From assembly GCA_016713985.1 (NCBI GenBank), contig JADJOD010000025.1, forward strand, positions 35,994 through 99,993: a stretch of DNA of 64,000 bases, given 5' to 3'. Both the position numbers and the translations under genes were made by a program. The stretch comes from Lewinellaceae bacterium (GTDB lineage Bacteria > Bacteroidota > Bacteroidia > Chitinophagales > Saprospiraceae). Position 1 is the first letter of the stretch, and every line of letters starts with the position of its first letter. Below are positions 25,794 through 35,891 of the stretch, in pieces. The notes beneath the pieces were generated by a model, which saw only the letters and a program-made list of their open reading frames with translations, had not been told where the DNA came from and did not search any database.

Positions 25794-26203
25794 CGCAGCA
25801 ACTCAAATTCTAAGTTATTCGAATCGTAAATAAACCGTTGGCCGACCAGCCGGAATCCACACTTCAGCAAGACGTTTTGTGAAGCTGTGTTGTCCGGGTC
25901 GGTCACCGCCACCACCTTCGGGACGTCGAATTGATCGAAGGCATATCGGGCCAGTGTCCGGGTGATTTCCGTCGCCAGGCCCTGCCCCCAATATTCCTGC
26001 AACAACACATAGCCGACCTCCAGGTCGTTGCCCGGCTGGTAATCGATGTGCCGCACGACACAATTGCCCACCGGTTGGCCGTTATTTTTCCATCTGGAGA
26101 TAAAAACGCCCAGCCCGGGGTTGTTTTCCCCGTACTCCAGGTACATCGCTATTCTTTTCCGGATCACTTCGGGGTCGGGCTCCGGCGGGCGTATGTAACG
26201 CAT
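25790..26203 (-). CDS. GNAT-family N-acetyltransferase, start uncertain
   Basis: The frame carries the GNAT core: VGNCVVRHIDYQPGNDLEVG, then VLLQEYWGQGLATEI with the acetyl-CoA loop in QGLATE, and NTASQNVLLKCGFRLVGQ. It resembles RimJ/RimL-type acetyltransferases. The conserved N-terminal strand (TPRIRFSPVAADDFDF) is present in the same frame upstream to about 26285, but an in-frame TAA follows the only ATG there. The annotated ATG 26203 would remove the first strand and helix, so the true start may be hidden by a sequence error. Its substrate is unknown. Confidence 0.75.
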   Translation of the reverse strand: MRYIRPPEPDPEVIRKRIAMYLEYGENNPGLGVFISRWKNNGQPVGNCVVRHIDYQPGNDLEVGYVLLQEYWGQGLATEITRTLARYAFDQFDVPKVVAVTDPDNTASQNVLLKCGFRLVGQRFIYDSNNLEFELLR

Positions 26204-26478
26204 GATTACCGGGTCGTTGTGCAGGCGGTAAATAAAATCGAAATCATCCGCCGCGACGGGGCTGAAGCGGATGCGCGGGGTATCGGGTAAGGAAGATTAG
26301 TAGTGCATGTTAGTAGTAGGACGGAAATCTTTTCCGTCCGGATGATTCATTTTCAGAATGTTTCGAAAAAAATTAGTATCATTAATTTTGTCCACGCTTG
26401 GATGAATGTTTCGCGACAAAAATAACACGACTCCGAAGGATTTTTCGCGTACTTTGGCTGTAATAAAAAATCACCCGC

Positions 26479-26694
26479 ATGCGGTTTTTGATCCCTGTAT
26501 TATTCTTGCTATTTGCCTGTAAAAGCGAAAAAACGGACCGGTCTGCGTTTTCACCCGATAACATCAAAAGTGAGTTTTTCAAAGTGAAGGCAGGAGAAGC
26601 CGCCACGATCACAACGCGGCAGGGGGGGGTGATCGAAATACCCGCTTGTGATGAATTATTCCGGTTTGAAAAATACCCCATGGGGGAACGATGA
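26479..26694 (+). pseudogene. Truncated lipoprotein N terminus
   Basis: This 71-codon frame has a lipoprotein signal (MRFLIPVLFLLFACKSEK) followed by IKSEFFKVKAGEAATITTRQ and GGVIEIPA, the opening of a common Bacteroidota surface-lipoprotein fold in which IEIPA leads into a longer beta domain. The frame ends shortly after and overlaps the start of pxpB by 4 bp. It looks like the 5' stump of a larger gene lost by deletion, though a short expressed lipoprotein cannot be excluded. Confidence 0.5.
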
Positions 26695-27443
26695 AAAAAA
26701 GCGCTTTTCACACCTCCTTTCCCAACGTGTTATGCCTCAGCGAATCCGCCGTCGCGGTCACGTTCGGCGACACCATCGACCTGGAAACACACCGGAAGGT
26801 AATCGTTTTCCGGGACCGGCTGCTCGCCCGACCCTTCCCCGGCATGATTTCCGCCGTACCGGCCTATACATCGGTCACCGTTTTTTTTGATCCGCTGAAA
26901 ATTAGAGCGGTGTTTCGGGAAAAACACCGCGGTCTGCCTTTTTTTTCTCCGGTTCGGATTGTTTGTGAATCAATAAATAAAATATTGAAAACCAGTATTT
27001 TAAATACTGAAACCGAAAACGTTCCAGCCCCGAAAACACTCGAAATACCCGTTCTTTACAACGGCCCCGACCTGCCTGAAGTAGCCGACCGCCTGGGCCT
27101 CACCGAAAACGAAGTGATCCGCCTGCATACTGAAGTGGTGTACACCGTTTTTATGACCGGGTTTTTGCCCGGATTCCCCTACCTCGGCCCTTTGCCCGCT
27201 GCCCTCGAACTGCCCCGGCGCGACAGCCCGCGCCTGCGGGTGCCCGCAGGAAGTGTGGCCATCGCCGGCCGGCAAACGGGCATCTACCCGCAATCGTCCC
27301 CCGGCGGCTGGCGCCTGATCGGCAGCACGGATTTTCCGTTGTTCAACCCTGGCCTGCAGCCACCCGCCCGTTTGCAACCGGGCATGCGGGTCCGGTTTGT
27401 AAATACCGCTGCGGTGACGGCCGCTTCAGCCGCCAAAACGTAA
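26691..27443 (+). CDS. pxpB: 5-oxoprolinase subunit PxpB
   Basis: This 250-residue protein is of the KipI/allophanate hydrolase subunit 1 family. Motifs include SESAVAVTFGDTIDLETHRK near the start and, in the C-terminal cyclophilin-like domain, VYTVFMTGFLPGFPYLGPLP, RVPAGSVAIAGRQTGIYPQS and GGWRLIGST. With PxpA and PxpC it forms the ATP-dependent enzyme that opens 5-oxoproline (pyroglutamate) to glutamate in the cytoplasm. pxpC starts 38 bp downstream and pxpA overlaps pxpC, so all three are one operon. Confidence 0.92.
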   Translation: MKKSAFHTSFPNVLCLSESAVAVTFGDTIDLETHRKVIVFRDRLLARPFPGMISAVPAYTSVTVFFDPLKIRAVFREKHRGLPFFSPVRIVCESINKILKTSILNTETENVPAPKTLEIPVLYNGPDLPEVADRLGLTENEVIRLHTEVVYTVFMTGFLPGFPYLGPLPAALELPRRDSPRLRVPAGSVAIAGRQTGIYPQSSPGGWRLIGSTDFPLFNPGLQPPARLQPGMRVRFVNTAAVTAASAAKT

Positions 27444-27481
27444 AATCGAAGGTTTGAACCACTGAATGTAATTGCAAAGTA

Positions 27482-28476
27482 TTGAAAATCAAAATTTTAT
27501 GCCCCGGTCTTTTGGCTTCCATCCAGGATATGGGGCGCCCCGGATGGCAAGCGGAGGGTGTACCTCCGGGTGGCGCTGCGGATACGTTCAGCCACCGTAT
27601 CGCCAATTACCTGGCCGGAAATGACGAACATGCCGCAACCCTGGAATTGGCGGGCGGCGGTTTTTCGGCGATGGTGGAGCAAGGCGGCCTGCTGGTGTAT
27701 GCCGGCGCCGGCGGGCGGCTTTTTTGCAACAAAAAAGAATTGCCCCGCAATCGCACCTTGTTTGTTCCAAAAATACCGCACTGGAAATCAGGCCGGCCGA
27801 TACCGGAAATTACGGTTACCTCGCTGTTCACGGCGGCTGGCACGTGCCTGAAGTGCTTGGAAGCCGGAGCACCTGCCTCGCCGCAGGGTTCGGCGGCTTC
27901 GAAGGGCGGCCGTTGCGGAAGGATGATGTGTTACATGCCCGCCGTTCGTCAGAGGGTTTTGCGTCACTCATCGAATGCCGGCCGGGAGAAATTTTCACAA
28001 GTAACTGGTTCGTGTACGACCAAAAACCGGCCTCCCAAAACCGCCTGCGCGCCCTCCCGGGCCCCGAAATAAACCGGTGGGACGAAAAAGAAAAACATCT
28101 TTTTTTCAGTGTTCCTTTCACCGTTTCCAAACAACAGGACCGGATGGGTATGCGGCTGGAAGGCCCCGTGATCACCGCCCCGGAAAAAACGGAAATGCTG
28201 TCCACTGCCGTGATGCCCGGCGCCATTCAGGTGCCGCCCGGCGGCCGGCCGATCGCCCTGCTCGCGGATGCCCAAACGACGGGCGGTTATCCGCGAATTG
28301 CACAGGTTATTGCGGCCGACATACCCAGGCTGGCGCAGGTTTCGCCTGGGCAATTCGTTCATTTTCAAAAAGTTACCCTCGAAGAAGCGGAGCAATTGTA
28401 TTTTGAACAGGAAAATCTGCTCCGAAAAATCCAACTTGCACTTCAATTCAAACTCCGGCAATATGTTAACCGTTGA
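27482..28476 (+). CDS. pxpC: 5-oxoprolinase subunit PxpC, split by a one-base frameshift
   Basis: This KipA/allophanate hydrolase subunit 2 family protein comes from two frames. The first reads LLASIQDMGRPGWQAEGVPP and GAADTFSHRIANYLAGN. The second begins around TALEIRPADTGNYGYLAVHG and continues through FTVSKQQDRMGMRLEGP, MLSTAVMPGAIQVPPGG and RPIALLADAQTTGGYPRI. The break is an A5 run at 27769-27773; one added A joins them seamlessly into about 331 residues. The start is TTG at 27482 because no ATG or GTG precedes the family N terminus in frame. The indel is probably a sequencing error, since the operon partners are intact. Confidence 0.85.
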
Positions 28477-29218
28477 CCTCAACTGCGATATGGGGGAAGG
28501 TTTCGGGCCCTGGCCGATGGGCAACGACGCAGCCCTGATGCAGTACATTACTTCCGCCAATATCGCCTGCGGTTTTCACGCCGGCGACGCGATCATCATG
28601 CGCGAAACCGTACGCCTGGCACTGAAACACCATATCGCCATCGGCGCGCACCCGGGTTTCCCCGATCTTCAGGGTTTCGGGCGGCGCGAGATCAAGATGT
28701 CGCCCGACGAGGTATTCGCCATCACACTGTACCAGATCGGCGCCTTAGAGGCCATCGTCAGGGCGGAAGGCGGGGTTTTGCACCACGTAAAACCACACGG
28801 CGCCTTGTACAACATGGCCGCAAAAGACCGCAAACTGGCCGACGCCATCGCCAGAGCCACCCAGCAGGCCGGACCCGGTTTGGTGTTGTACGGACTGAGC
28901 GGCAGTGCCCTCGTGGATGCAGGCCTGGCGATCGGCCTGCACACGGCAAGTGAGGTTTTTGCCGACCGAACTTACCAGGACGACGGTTCGCTTACCTCCC
29001 GAAACCAGCCGAACGCCCTGATCACAGACAGCGCACAAGCCGTATCACAAGCCTTACAAATGATTAAAAACCAACATATTACAAGCGCAAGCGGTAAAAA
29101 CATCAACCTGGTTGCCGAAACAATTTGCCTGCACGGCGACGGGGCCCATGCCCTGGAATTCGCGGTTGCTATCCATGCGGCGTTCCGCGATGCAGGTATC
29201 GCAATGAAGGCGCCTTGA
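28463..29218 (+). CDS. pxpA: 5-oxoprolinase subunit PxpA (LamB/YcsF family)
   Basis: This 251-residue protein reads VDLNCDMGEGFGPW, SANIACGFHAGDAIIMRETV, IGAHPGFPDLQGFGRREI, VKPHGALYN and VAETICLHGDGAHALEF, the complete LamB/YcsF signature. It is the third subunit of the bacterial 5-oxoprolinase. The ATG at 28463 lies 14 bp inside the 3' end of pxpC, indicating translational coupling. Longer frames upstream belong to pxpC in another frame. Confidence 0.93.
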   Translation: MLTVDLNCDMGEGFGPWPMGNDAALMQYITSANIACGFHAGDAIIMRETVRLALKHHIAIGAHPGFPDLQGFGRREIKMSPDEVFAITLYQIGALEAIVRAEGGVLHHVKPHGALYNMAAKDRKLADAIARATQQAGPGLVLYGLSGSALVDAGLAIGLHTASEVFADRTYQDDGSLTSRNQPNALITDSAQAVSQALQMIKNQHITSASGKNINLVAETICLHGDGAHALEFAVAIHAAFRDAGIAMKAP

Positions 29219-29300
29219 TTTGAAACAGGGTATGACCTCCGGATTTTCCTGCTGTTTGTTACCTTTCCCCGAACAACCGGACTCTATTTCCACCTTCGTT

Positions 29301-31814
29301 ATGATGCGCAACACAATTACTTCCATCGTTTTCGTTGCAACCCTGTGCGGACTGCTTTTAGCCGCATGTTCTCCAAAAGTTGCTCCGCCGCCGGTAACCC
29401 AGCCGGCAACACAAACACCGGGTCCGCTGCCGTCCATCGGCGTCAAAACCGCAAATATGGTCCCCTATCCCGGCTATTTCCCTTTTTGGTGGGACGAAAG
29501 GGAAGGCAAAATCTGGCTGGAGATCAGCCGTTTCGATACGGAATTTTTATACGTCAACTCCCTGCCGGCGGGAGTGGGCTCCAACGATATCGGCCTCGAC
29601 CGCGGGCAAATCGGCGCGACACGTGTGGTCAAATTCGTGCGCAGCGGAAACAAAATCCTCCTGCTCCAGCCCAACCTCGGCTACCGGGCCAGCAGCCCCA
29701 ATTCCACAGAGCGGCGGTCGGTGGAAGAGGCCTTCGCACAGTCCGCGTTGTGGGGTTTTGTGGTGGCGGCCAAAGAAAACGACCGTTTTTTGGTGGATTT
29801 TACCCCTTTTTTGCTGCACGACGCCCATGATGTGGCGGGCGCCTTGAGCAGCAGTAATCAGGGGACTTACCAGGCTGAACCATCCCGTTCCGCCGTATAT
29901 CTGGAAAGGACAAAAAACTTTCCCAAAAACTCCGAGTGGGAGGCTATGTTGACGTTTACCGGCAAACCACTGGGCGAATATATCCGGTCCGTAACGCCGA
30001 CCCCCACCACAGTGACCGTACGCCAACACCATTCCTTCGTCGAACTCCCTGATAATCAATATCAACCCCGGCGTTTTGACCCACGTTCGGGTTACTTCCG
30101 AAACCAGTTGGCTCGACTATTCCGTACCGATTGGTGAGCCGATCGTGCAGCGTTATATCGTGCGCCATCGCCTGGAAAAAAAAGACCCGGCTGCTCCGCT
30201 TAGCGACCCGGTGCGCCCGATCATTTATTACATCGACCCCGGCGTGCCGGAGCCCGTCAAGTCTGCCCTGTTCGACGGCGCGCGTTGGTGGAACCAGGCG
30301 TTTGAATCTGCCGGTTATCGCAATGCATTTATTGTCAAAGACTTACCTCCCGACGCAGACCCTATGGACGCGCGATACAATCTTGTTCAATGGGTGCATC
30401 GTTCCACCCGCGGCTGGAGTTACGGCAGCACGGTCAGCGACCCGCGAACCGGCGAAATCATCAAAGGGCACGTCTCGCTCGGCTCTTTGCGGGTGCGGCA
30501 GGATTACCTCATCGCTCAGGGGCTTCGTTCTCCGTTCGACGGCGCCGCCACGACCGACCCGGAATCGGAAAAAATGGCGCTGGCCCGGCTTCGCCAGTTG
30601 TCGGCGCACGAAATAGGCCACACCCTGGGGCTGGCGCACAACTTTGCCGCCAGTGTCAACGACCGCGCATCGGTGATGGATTACCCGCATCCGTACATCA
30701 CGCTCAAAGACGACGGCACACTCGATTTTTCCCGGGCATACGACGATAAAATCGGCGCCTGGGATCGCCGCGCTATCCTTTACGGCTACCAGGATTTTCC
30801 CGACGGCGCCCGGGAAGACGTGGAGTTGAATAAAATTCTGACTGAAAACATCCGCCTCGGGCTCCTGCATATTTCCGACGACGGCGCGCGGTCGGCGAAT
30901 ACCGCACATCCCGACGCACACCTGTGGGACAACGGGTCCGGCACAATCGCCGAGCTGCTGCGCCTGATGAAAGTCCGGGAACACGCCCTGGCGCGTTTCG
31001 GCGAAAACAGCATCCCCCGGGGCCGGGTTATGGCCGACCTGGAACGGGTGTTGGTGCCCCTGTACCTGGCCCACCGCTATCAAACCCAGGCCGTGTCCAA
31101 ACTAATCGGCGGAGTGCGGTATACCTATGCGACGCGCGGCGACGGCCAACCCGCCAATGAACCGGTGGCCGAAGCCGAACAACAACACGCGTTCGAAGTT
31201 TTGCTGGCCACCCTGAACCCTGACTTCTTAGACTTGCCGGAAAACGTCATTCGCCTGATACCCACCCAACCCATCGGGTACGACCGCGACCGGGAATTGT
31301 TCAAAAGCAATACCGGCGGCTTTTTCGATCCCCTGGCTGCGGCCGGCAGCAGCGCAGGTTTGGCGCTCGACATGCTTATGGTGCCCGAACGCCTCAACCG
31401 CCTGTCAGAACAGGAATCAGGGGGCATCTCCAGGCCTTTTCCGTGTCTGTAATGTTGCGCCGGCTTCGGAATATGTTGTTTGATAACCCCTCCGGGGAAA
31501 CTGCCATGCAAGCCGAAATCCGCCGTGTGACCCGGCAACTTTTTTTGAACAAATTACTTTCAAACGCTGCTTCTGAAATGCCCACGGCTACCGTAAAAGG
31601 ATTTATTTTATTGGAAATCAGCGTATTGGAGTCTGAATTGAAAGACAAACTGCCACGTGCCGCAAATGTATCCGAACAGGCTAATCTGACGTACCTGCTC
31701 GACCGGATCCGGCTTTATCGCGAAAATCCGGGCGATTTTAAACCCGCCCCGGCGCCCGTTGTACCACCCGGGCAGCCCATCGGGTGTGAGGATGAGTGGC
31801 CGGATAAAAAGTGA
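29301..31814 (+). CDS. Secreted zinc metalloprotease (DUF4953/DUF5117 type), split by two frameshifts
   Basis: Three frames make one lipoprotein of about 838 residues: a lipobox (LCGLLLAACSPK), then DUF5117-like YPGYFPFWWDEREGKIWLE and GSNDIGLDRGQIG. The middle frame has IVRHRLEKKDP, PIIYYIDPGVPEP, the zinc site HEIGHTLGLAHN with catalytic Glu, and SVMDYPHPY as Met-turn. The last frame is a helical C-terminal domain. The frames change at CC 30098-30099 (one base too many) and at the G5 run 31420-31424 (one missing). All catalytic motifs are intact, so the protein is probably functional in the organism. It sits between pxpA and the transporter. Confidence 0.82.
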
Positions 31815-31834
31815 CCCATTCCAAACAAGTATAC

Positions 31835-33013
31835 ATGTCTCGATTGTTCAGGTCAACAGCCATTTCCGGCGCCGCTTTTTTGATGGCCACCTCGGCCATC
31901 GGCCCGGGTTTTTTAACACAAACCACGGTATTTACCGCCGAACTGGGCGCGAGTTTTGGATTTGTCATCCTGCTTTCGGTTTTGCTCGACCTGGGCGCAC
32001 AGGTCAACATCTGGCGCGTGGTGACGGCTTCCGGCCAACCCGCCCCGGTGCTGGCCGGACAACTGTTGCCCGGCCTGGGGCACTTTTTTACCGTGTTCAT
32101 CGTGCTGGGTGGACTTGCTTTTAATATCGGCAACGTAGCCGGCGCCGGGTTGGGACTGGAAGTTTTGGCGGGTATTCCGGCGGGTTGGGGGGCGGCTGTG
32201 AGCGGCGTATTGGGTGCGGGTTTGTTCCTGAGCCGGGAAGCCGGCAGAGCCGTGGACTGGTTTTCCCGTATACTCGGGTTTTTAATGATCCTGTTGACGG
32301 CCTGGGTGGCATTTTCCGCTCATCCTCCGCTTCCCGAAGTGGTATTCCGGACTTTCCTTCCGGAACGTATCAACACCGGGGCGGTGCTCACCATTGTCGG
32401 CGGTACGGTGGGCGGTTATATTTCTTTTGCCGGCGCACACCGCCTGCTTGCCGCAGGTATTCGTGGAAAGGAACAGGTGGACACTGCGACCCGGAGTGCA
32501 TTCACGGGTATCGGCGTTGCCACACTGATGCGTTTGTTGTTGTTTCTTGCGGCTTTCGGCGTGGTGGCGGGTGGCGCTGCCATCGACCCGGCCAACCCGC
32601 CCGCATCGATGTTTCGGGCCGCAGCCGGTGAAGCGGGTTACCGTTTTTTCGGACTGGTGATGTGGGCCGCAGCCATCACCTCGGTGGTTGGTTGTACGTT
32701 CACCTCGGTTTCTTTTTTGGCCTCGTCCTTTCCCGGTTGGAAGACTAAGGAAAAATGGATCTCGCCTGTATTCATCGCTTTTTCTGTTGCAGTTTTTGCA
32801 ATATTCGGAAAACCCGTAAAAATGCTCGTGCTGGCGGGCGCGCTCAACGGAATCATCCTGCCCCTGGCCCTGGCCGTCATGCTGGTGGCGGTGCGCCGGC
32901 CCGAACTGACGGGCGGCTACCGCCCTGCCGCAGGCTGGCTGGCAGCCGGCTGGGCGGTGGTTGTGGTGATGGGTGCAATGGCCATTCTGACGATCGGACA
33001 AATTTTGGCCTGA
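31835..33013 (+). CDS. Nramp-family transporter, YcsG-like
   Basis: This membrane protein of about 392 residues has some eleven transmembrane helices. MATSAIGPGFLTQTTVFTAE corresponds to Nramp helix 1, but the metal-binding DPGN motif of true Nramp metal transporters is absent, as in the divergent YcsG group. In Bacillus the ycsG gene neighbours ycsF/kipI/kipA, the pxpABC homologues, so uptake of 5-oxoproline or a related solute is plausible; this is inference from context. A GTG at 31811 overlapping the previous stop is an alternative start. ATG 31835 was preferred because it lies close to the first helix. Confidence 0.78.
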   Translation: MSRLFRSTAISGAAFLMATSAIGPGFLTQTTVFTAELGASFGFVILLSVLLDLGAQVNIWRVVTASGQPAPVLAGQLLPGLGHFFTVFIVLGGLAFNIGNVAGAGLGLEVLAGIPAGWGAAVSGVLGAGLFLSREAGRAVDWFSRILGFLMILLTAWVAFSAHPPLPEVVFRTFLPERINTGAVLTIVGGTVGGYISFAGAHRLLAAGIRGKEQVDTATRSAFTGIGVATLMRLLLFLAAFGVVAGGAAIDPANPPASMFRAAAGEAGYRFFGLVMWAAAITSVVGCTFTSVSFLASSFPGWKTKEKWISPVFIAFSVAVFAIFGKPVKMLVLAGALNGIILPLALAVMLVAVRRPELTGGYRPAAGWLAAGWAVVVVMGAMAILTIGQILA

Positions 33014-33087
33014 AACGACGGCCGGCTAATGCCGGCATGTTTCGGGCGTACTGCCACGGAAGAACGAAAAAATCATAAGTAACAGAT

Positions 33088-33672
33088 TCATAGCCTGTTG
33101 CCAAACATTTCCCGCTCCACGATTTCACAAATGATGTGCCCGATCAGGATATGTGATTCCTGGATACGCGGCGTGTCGGAGGACGGAACATGGAGCAGGA
33201 TGTCGCATTTTCCGGCCATTTTTCCGCCGGTAGCGCCGGTGAACCCGACGACATACATCCCCTGCTTTTTTGCCTGTTCGACGGCTTTCAGGATACCCGG
33301 CGAATTGCCGGACGTGCTGATCGCCACCAGCACATCGCCCGCCCGCCCGGCTGCTTCCGTCATTCGGGCAAAAACATCGTCGTAGCCGTAGTCGTTGGCG
33401 ACGGCGGTGACAAACGAGGAGTTGACGTGCAGGGCTTCGGCGTACAAGGGCGGCCGGTCGGTATAAAAACGCCCGGATAATTCGGCGGCAAGGTGCTGGG
33501 CATCGGCTGCACTGCCGCCATTGCCGCAAAACAGGACTTTCCCGCCTTTTTGAAACGTATCGATCATGGCCTGCGCGGCCCGGAGTATTTTTTTCTGAAA
33601 ATCTTCGTCGGCGAGGATCGCTTGTTTTACGGCGATACTTTCCCGGAAAGATTTGTGTATCAAGTCGTTCAT
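33088..33672 (-). CDS. gmhA: D-sedoheptulose 7-phosphate isomerase
   Basis: This 194-residue SIS-domain protein is of the GmhA/LpcA family. KVLFCGNGGSAADAQHLAAE and ELSGRF are the substrate-binding core; ALHVNSSFVTAVANDYGYDD and VLVAISTSGNSPGILKAVEQ follow. RIQESHILIGHIICEIVE includes the catalytic Glu-His pair region. It makes D-glycero-D-manno-heptose 7-phosphate for LPS or surface glycans. The ATG at 33672 was preferred to a TTG two codons upstream. Confidence 0.93.
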   Translation of the reverse strand: MNDLIHKSFRESIAVKQAILADEDFQKKILRAAQAMIDTFQKGGKVLFCGNGGSAADAQHLAAELSGRFYTDRPPLYAEALHVNSSFVTAVANDYGYDDVFARMTEAAGRAGDVLVAISTSGNSPGILKAVEQAKKQGMYVVGFTGATGGKMAGKCDILLHVPSSDTPRIQESHILIGHIICEIVEREMFGNRL

Positions 33673-33687
33673 GGTCAATATTAATCG

Positions 33688-34683
33688 TCAGGTACGGGTC
33701 AGCAATTCACGCATTGCCAGCAGGCGGTTGCGCCACTTTTCCATGTCCACCACCATCGCGGCGCGATCGCCGAGTGGCAAAGTTCCGCGCTTTTTTTGCA
33801 AATCGGCATAATGACGCAGACAAACCCGTGTGACACTGGCAAGAAAATGAACACAAGCCCATCCCGTTTGGCCCGAAAGCCCCGGTGAAAGTCCCCAAAA
33901 CGCTTCTTTTACCCCGGAAACCCGGCTTTCAAACATTTCCCGCAGGCGCTCCATATCGTTTTGTTCCGCCCGGTACGTTGCGAGTGTGACCGTGCCGGCC
34001 TGCCGGTCGTGCCACAGGTCGAAAATATCGTCGCAGAGTTGTATCAGAGCGCCGAATTGATACAAGGCGTTTTGTTCGCCGGCAGAAAGCGGATGGGCCA
34101 GCACACGCCGGAACAGCAGGACCGAACAGCCGCCTTTTTCGGCCGTTATTTTTTCCAGGTCGCGGTTTTCCAGGCCATAAATTTGGGCGCCGGACTGCTG
34201 CCTGCCGGCGGTTTCTATGTTGAATACCCGGTGCATAAAACGTTTAAATTCATCGAGATCGGCGGCGGGCAACTCCCGGTAAATGTTGTGCAAAAAGTGC
34301 AGGGCAAGGCCTCTGGAATCGGCCGCGTGGCCGTATTCTTCCGGGTTATCCCGCCAAAGCACACCCGGTTCACCCTCTTCGCGGAAGGTTTCCACGAGGT
34401 CGTCAAAAAAATAAGCCAGGGCGGCGAGGTTGGTGAACAGGTGTTTTTCCCGGCGACTGCGCGGGTAGCCGCGCAAGGTGCAAAAAACAACGCTCAGGTA
34501 GGTGGCGCCGTAAAAATAATGCTGCAGGCGGCGTTTCTCCCGGGAACTCAGGTCGCCGGAACGGGGAAGCGCCAGGTCGTGCAAAGCCCGGGTTTTGAAG
34601 TACCAGGCTGCGCGCAGAAATGCCAGCGTCAGCCACACTGTGGCGTGAAAAAGATAGTACCCGTGGCGCAGCCGCTGCATCAT
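33688..34683 (-). CDS. Isoprenoid-synthase-fold protein (squalene/phytoene synthase-like), function unknown
   Basis: This 331-residue, almost entirely helical protein carries two Asp-rich motifs: LAYFFDDLVETFRE (about residue 90) and FGALIQLCDDIFDLWHD (about 218). They are spaced as in class I prenyl-transferring or cyclising enzymes and in the squalene/phytoene synthase family. No other diagnostic motif was found and the similarity is weak, so the substrate and even enzymatic activity are uncertain. An N-terminal hydrophobic stretch (YYLFHATVWLTLAFLRAAWY) may associate with the membrane. It lies 15 bp before gmhA and after the acyltransferase gene on the same strand, so the three are likely cotranscribed. 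Confidence 0.55.
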   Translation of the reverse strand: MMQRLRHGYYLFHATVWLTLAFLRAAWYFKTRALHDLALPRSGDLSSREKRRLQHYFYGATYLSVVFCTLRGYPRSRREKHLFTNLAALAYFFDDLVETFREEGEPGVLWRDNPEEYGHAADSRGLALHFLHNIYRELPAADLDEFKRFMHRVFNIETAGRQQSGAQIYGLENRDLEKITAEKGGCSVLLFRRVLAHPLSAGEQNALYQFGALIQLCDDIFDLWHDRQAGTVTLATYRAEQNDMERLREMFESRVSGVKEAFWGLSPGLSGQTGWACVHFLASVTRVCLRHYADLQKKRGTLPLGDRAAMVVDMEKWRNRLLAMRELLTRT

Positions 34684-34698
34684 CGTTTCGATCGGTTT

Positions 34699-35838
34699 TC
34701 AGGTCACTTTCTGACCTCCCGGCATCCTCCGGATGAAAGCGATTGCGATAAATGACAGGAACGTAACGAGGCAGGAAACGATCAGGATGCCCGCTATCGG
34801 GTAAATTTTAGTCTGCCAGTACCCCACAAAACCCCACCAGTCGATGACAAATACGTGTACGAAGTAAATGCCGAAACTGGCTGCCGCCAGTTCTTTTTCA
34901 AACTCGATGAGGGGCGGGCGGTTGAAAGCCCACTTGGCCAGCAGAAACCACCCGGCGGCGGCAATGGCGCAGTTGGGCGTGAGGTAATCGTAAAAATAAG
35001 TGTGAAAAGTGCCGCCGTATGCCTTGCTGGCCCACCAGGTGCCGACGGCGGTGGCGCCCGCGCCCGCCACGATCAGCGCGACGGCGAGCCGGACGACTTG
35101 TTTTCCGGAAAACGACCAGGGGGCGATGTGTTGGTGGTACCACGCGATTTCCGGGTTGTCAGCGGCGCTGCGGACCGTTTTATTGCCCAGGTAGTAGCCG
35201 AGTACAAAATAGCCGCAGTTGTTGCTGAACAATTCGAAATACACACCCAGGCTGATACCGGCAAACACCCAAAGAATTTTGTACACCCAGGTTCCGATGA
35301 CCCAGCAGGCGAAAAAATAAAGAAAATCCCGCTCTCTGGCCGAGCGTACCCAGGGGCGCAGGATCGGGTATACCAGGTACAACCCGATGATGAGGTAAAT
35401 AAACCAGAGGTGGTAGTGAACCGGGCGTTCCACGATGCCCCGAATGGCTTCGGACAGGTTGGCGGGTGTACCTTTTGATTTGAAATTGTAAAAACTGTAA
35501 AGCGCCATCCAGAACAGGGCTGGGACCACAACACGGGTAAAACGCCTTTTCAGGAAATAGCCGAGTTCATAATCCTTTCCCAGCAGCAAAAAACCGCTTA
35601 ACATGACAAATAAGGGCACGGCGGGTCTGCCCCAGGAATCCCAAATGTTGCCCGACCACCAAAAAAACGTGTCGTATTCCGTGTTTCCCTGCGCCACCGA
35701 GCCGGACACGTGGATCACGATCACCATAAAAGTGGCCAGGTTGCGCAGGCGATCCGCCCAGTACAGGGGCGACGACGCGCGGAAATCGGTGCCTGCCGGC
35801 ACGGGAACAGGGTTGTCGCTGGTAACGGGTATACTCAT
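34699..35838 (-). CDS. Acyltransferase 3 family membrane protein
   Basis: This 379-residue protein has about ten transmembrane helices in the OafA/WecH/NodX family. The N-terminal WADRLRNLATFMVIVIHVSG contains the catalytic His of the R/H...H motif. RPAVPLFVMLSGFLLLGKDY and HYHLWFIYLIIGLYLVYPIL are also family hallmarks. Such enzymes O-acetylate or acylate surface glycans in the inner membrane. ATG 35838 was chosen over a TTG at 35871. It is followed after 15 bp by the isoprenoid-synthase-like gene. Confidence 0.88.
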   Translation of the reverse strand: MSIPVTSDNPVPVPAGTDFRASSPLYWADRLRNLATFMVIVIHVSGSVAQGNTEYDTFFWWSGNIWDSWGRPAVPLFVMLSGFLLLGKDYELGYFLKRRFTRVVVPALFWMALYSFYNFKSKGTPANLSEAIRGIVERPVHYHLWFIYLIIGLYLVYPILRPWVRSARERDFLYFFACWVIGTWVYKILWVFAGISLGVYFELFSNNCGYFVLGYYLGNKTVRSAADNPEIAWYHQHIAPWSFSGKQVVRLAVALIVAGAGATAVGTWWASKAYGGTFHTYFYDYLTPNCAIAAAGWFLLAKWAFNRPPLIEFEKELAAASFGIYFVHVFVIDWWGFVGYWQTKIYPIAGILIVSCLVTFLSFIAIAFIRRMPGGQKVT

Positions 35839-35891
35839 GGCCGCTTTGTGTGTGCCGTGAAAGTCCGACAATTTTTAAATAATCACTGCTT

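Noticed and set aside
33014..33087. Terminator after the Nramp-like gene (GCCGGC TAAT GCCGGC)
   Set aside because: The stem is only 6 bp and self-complementary, with no T run on either strand.
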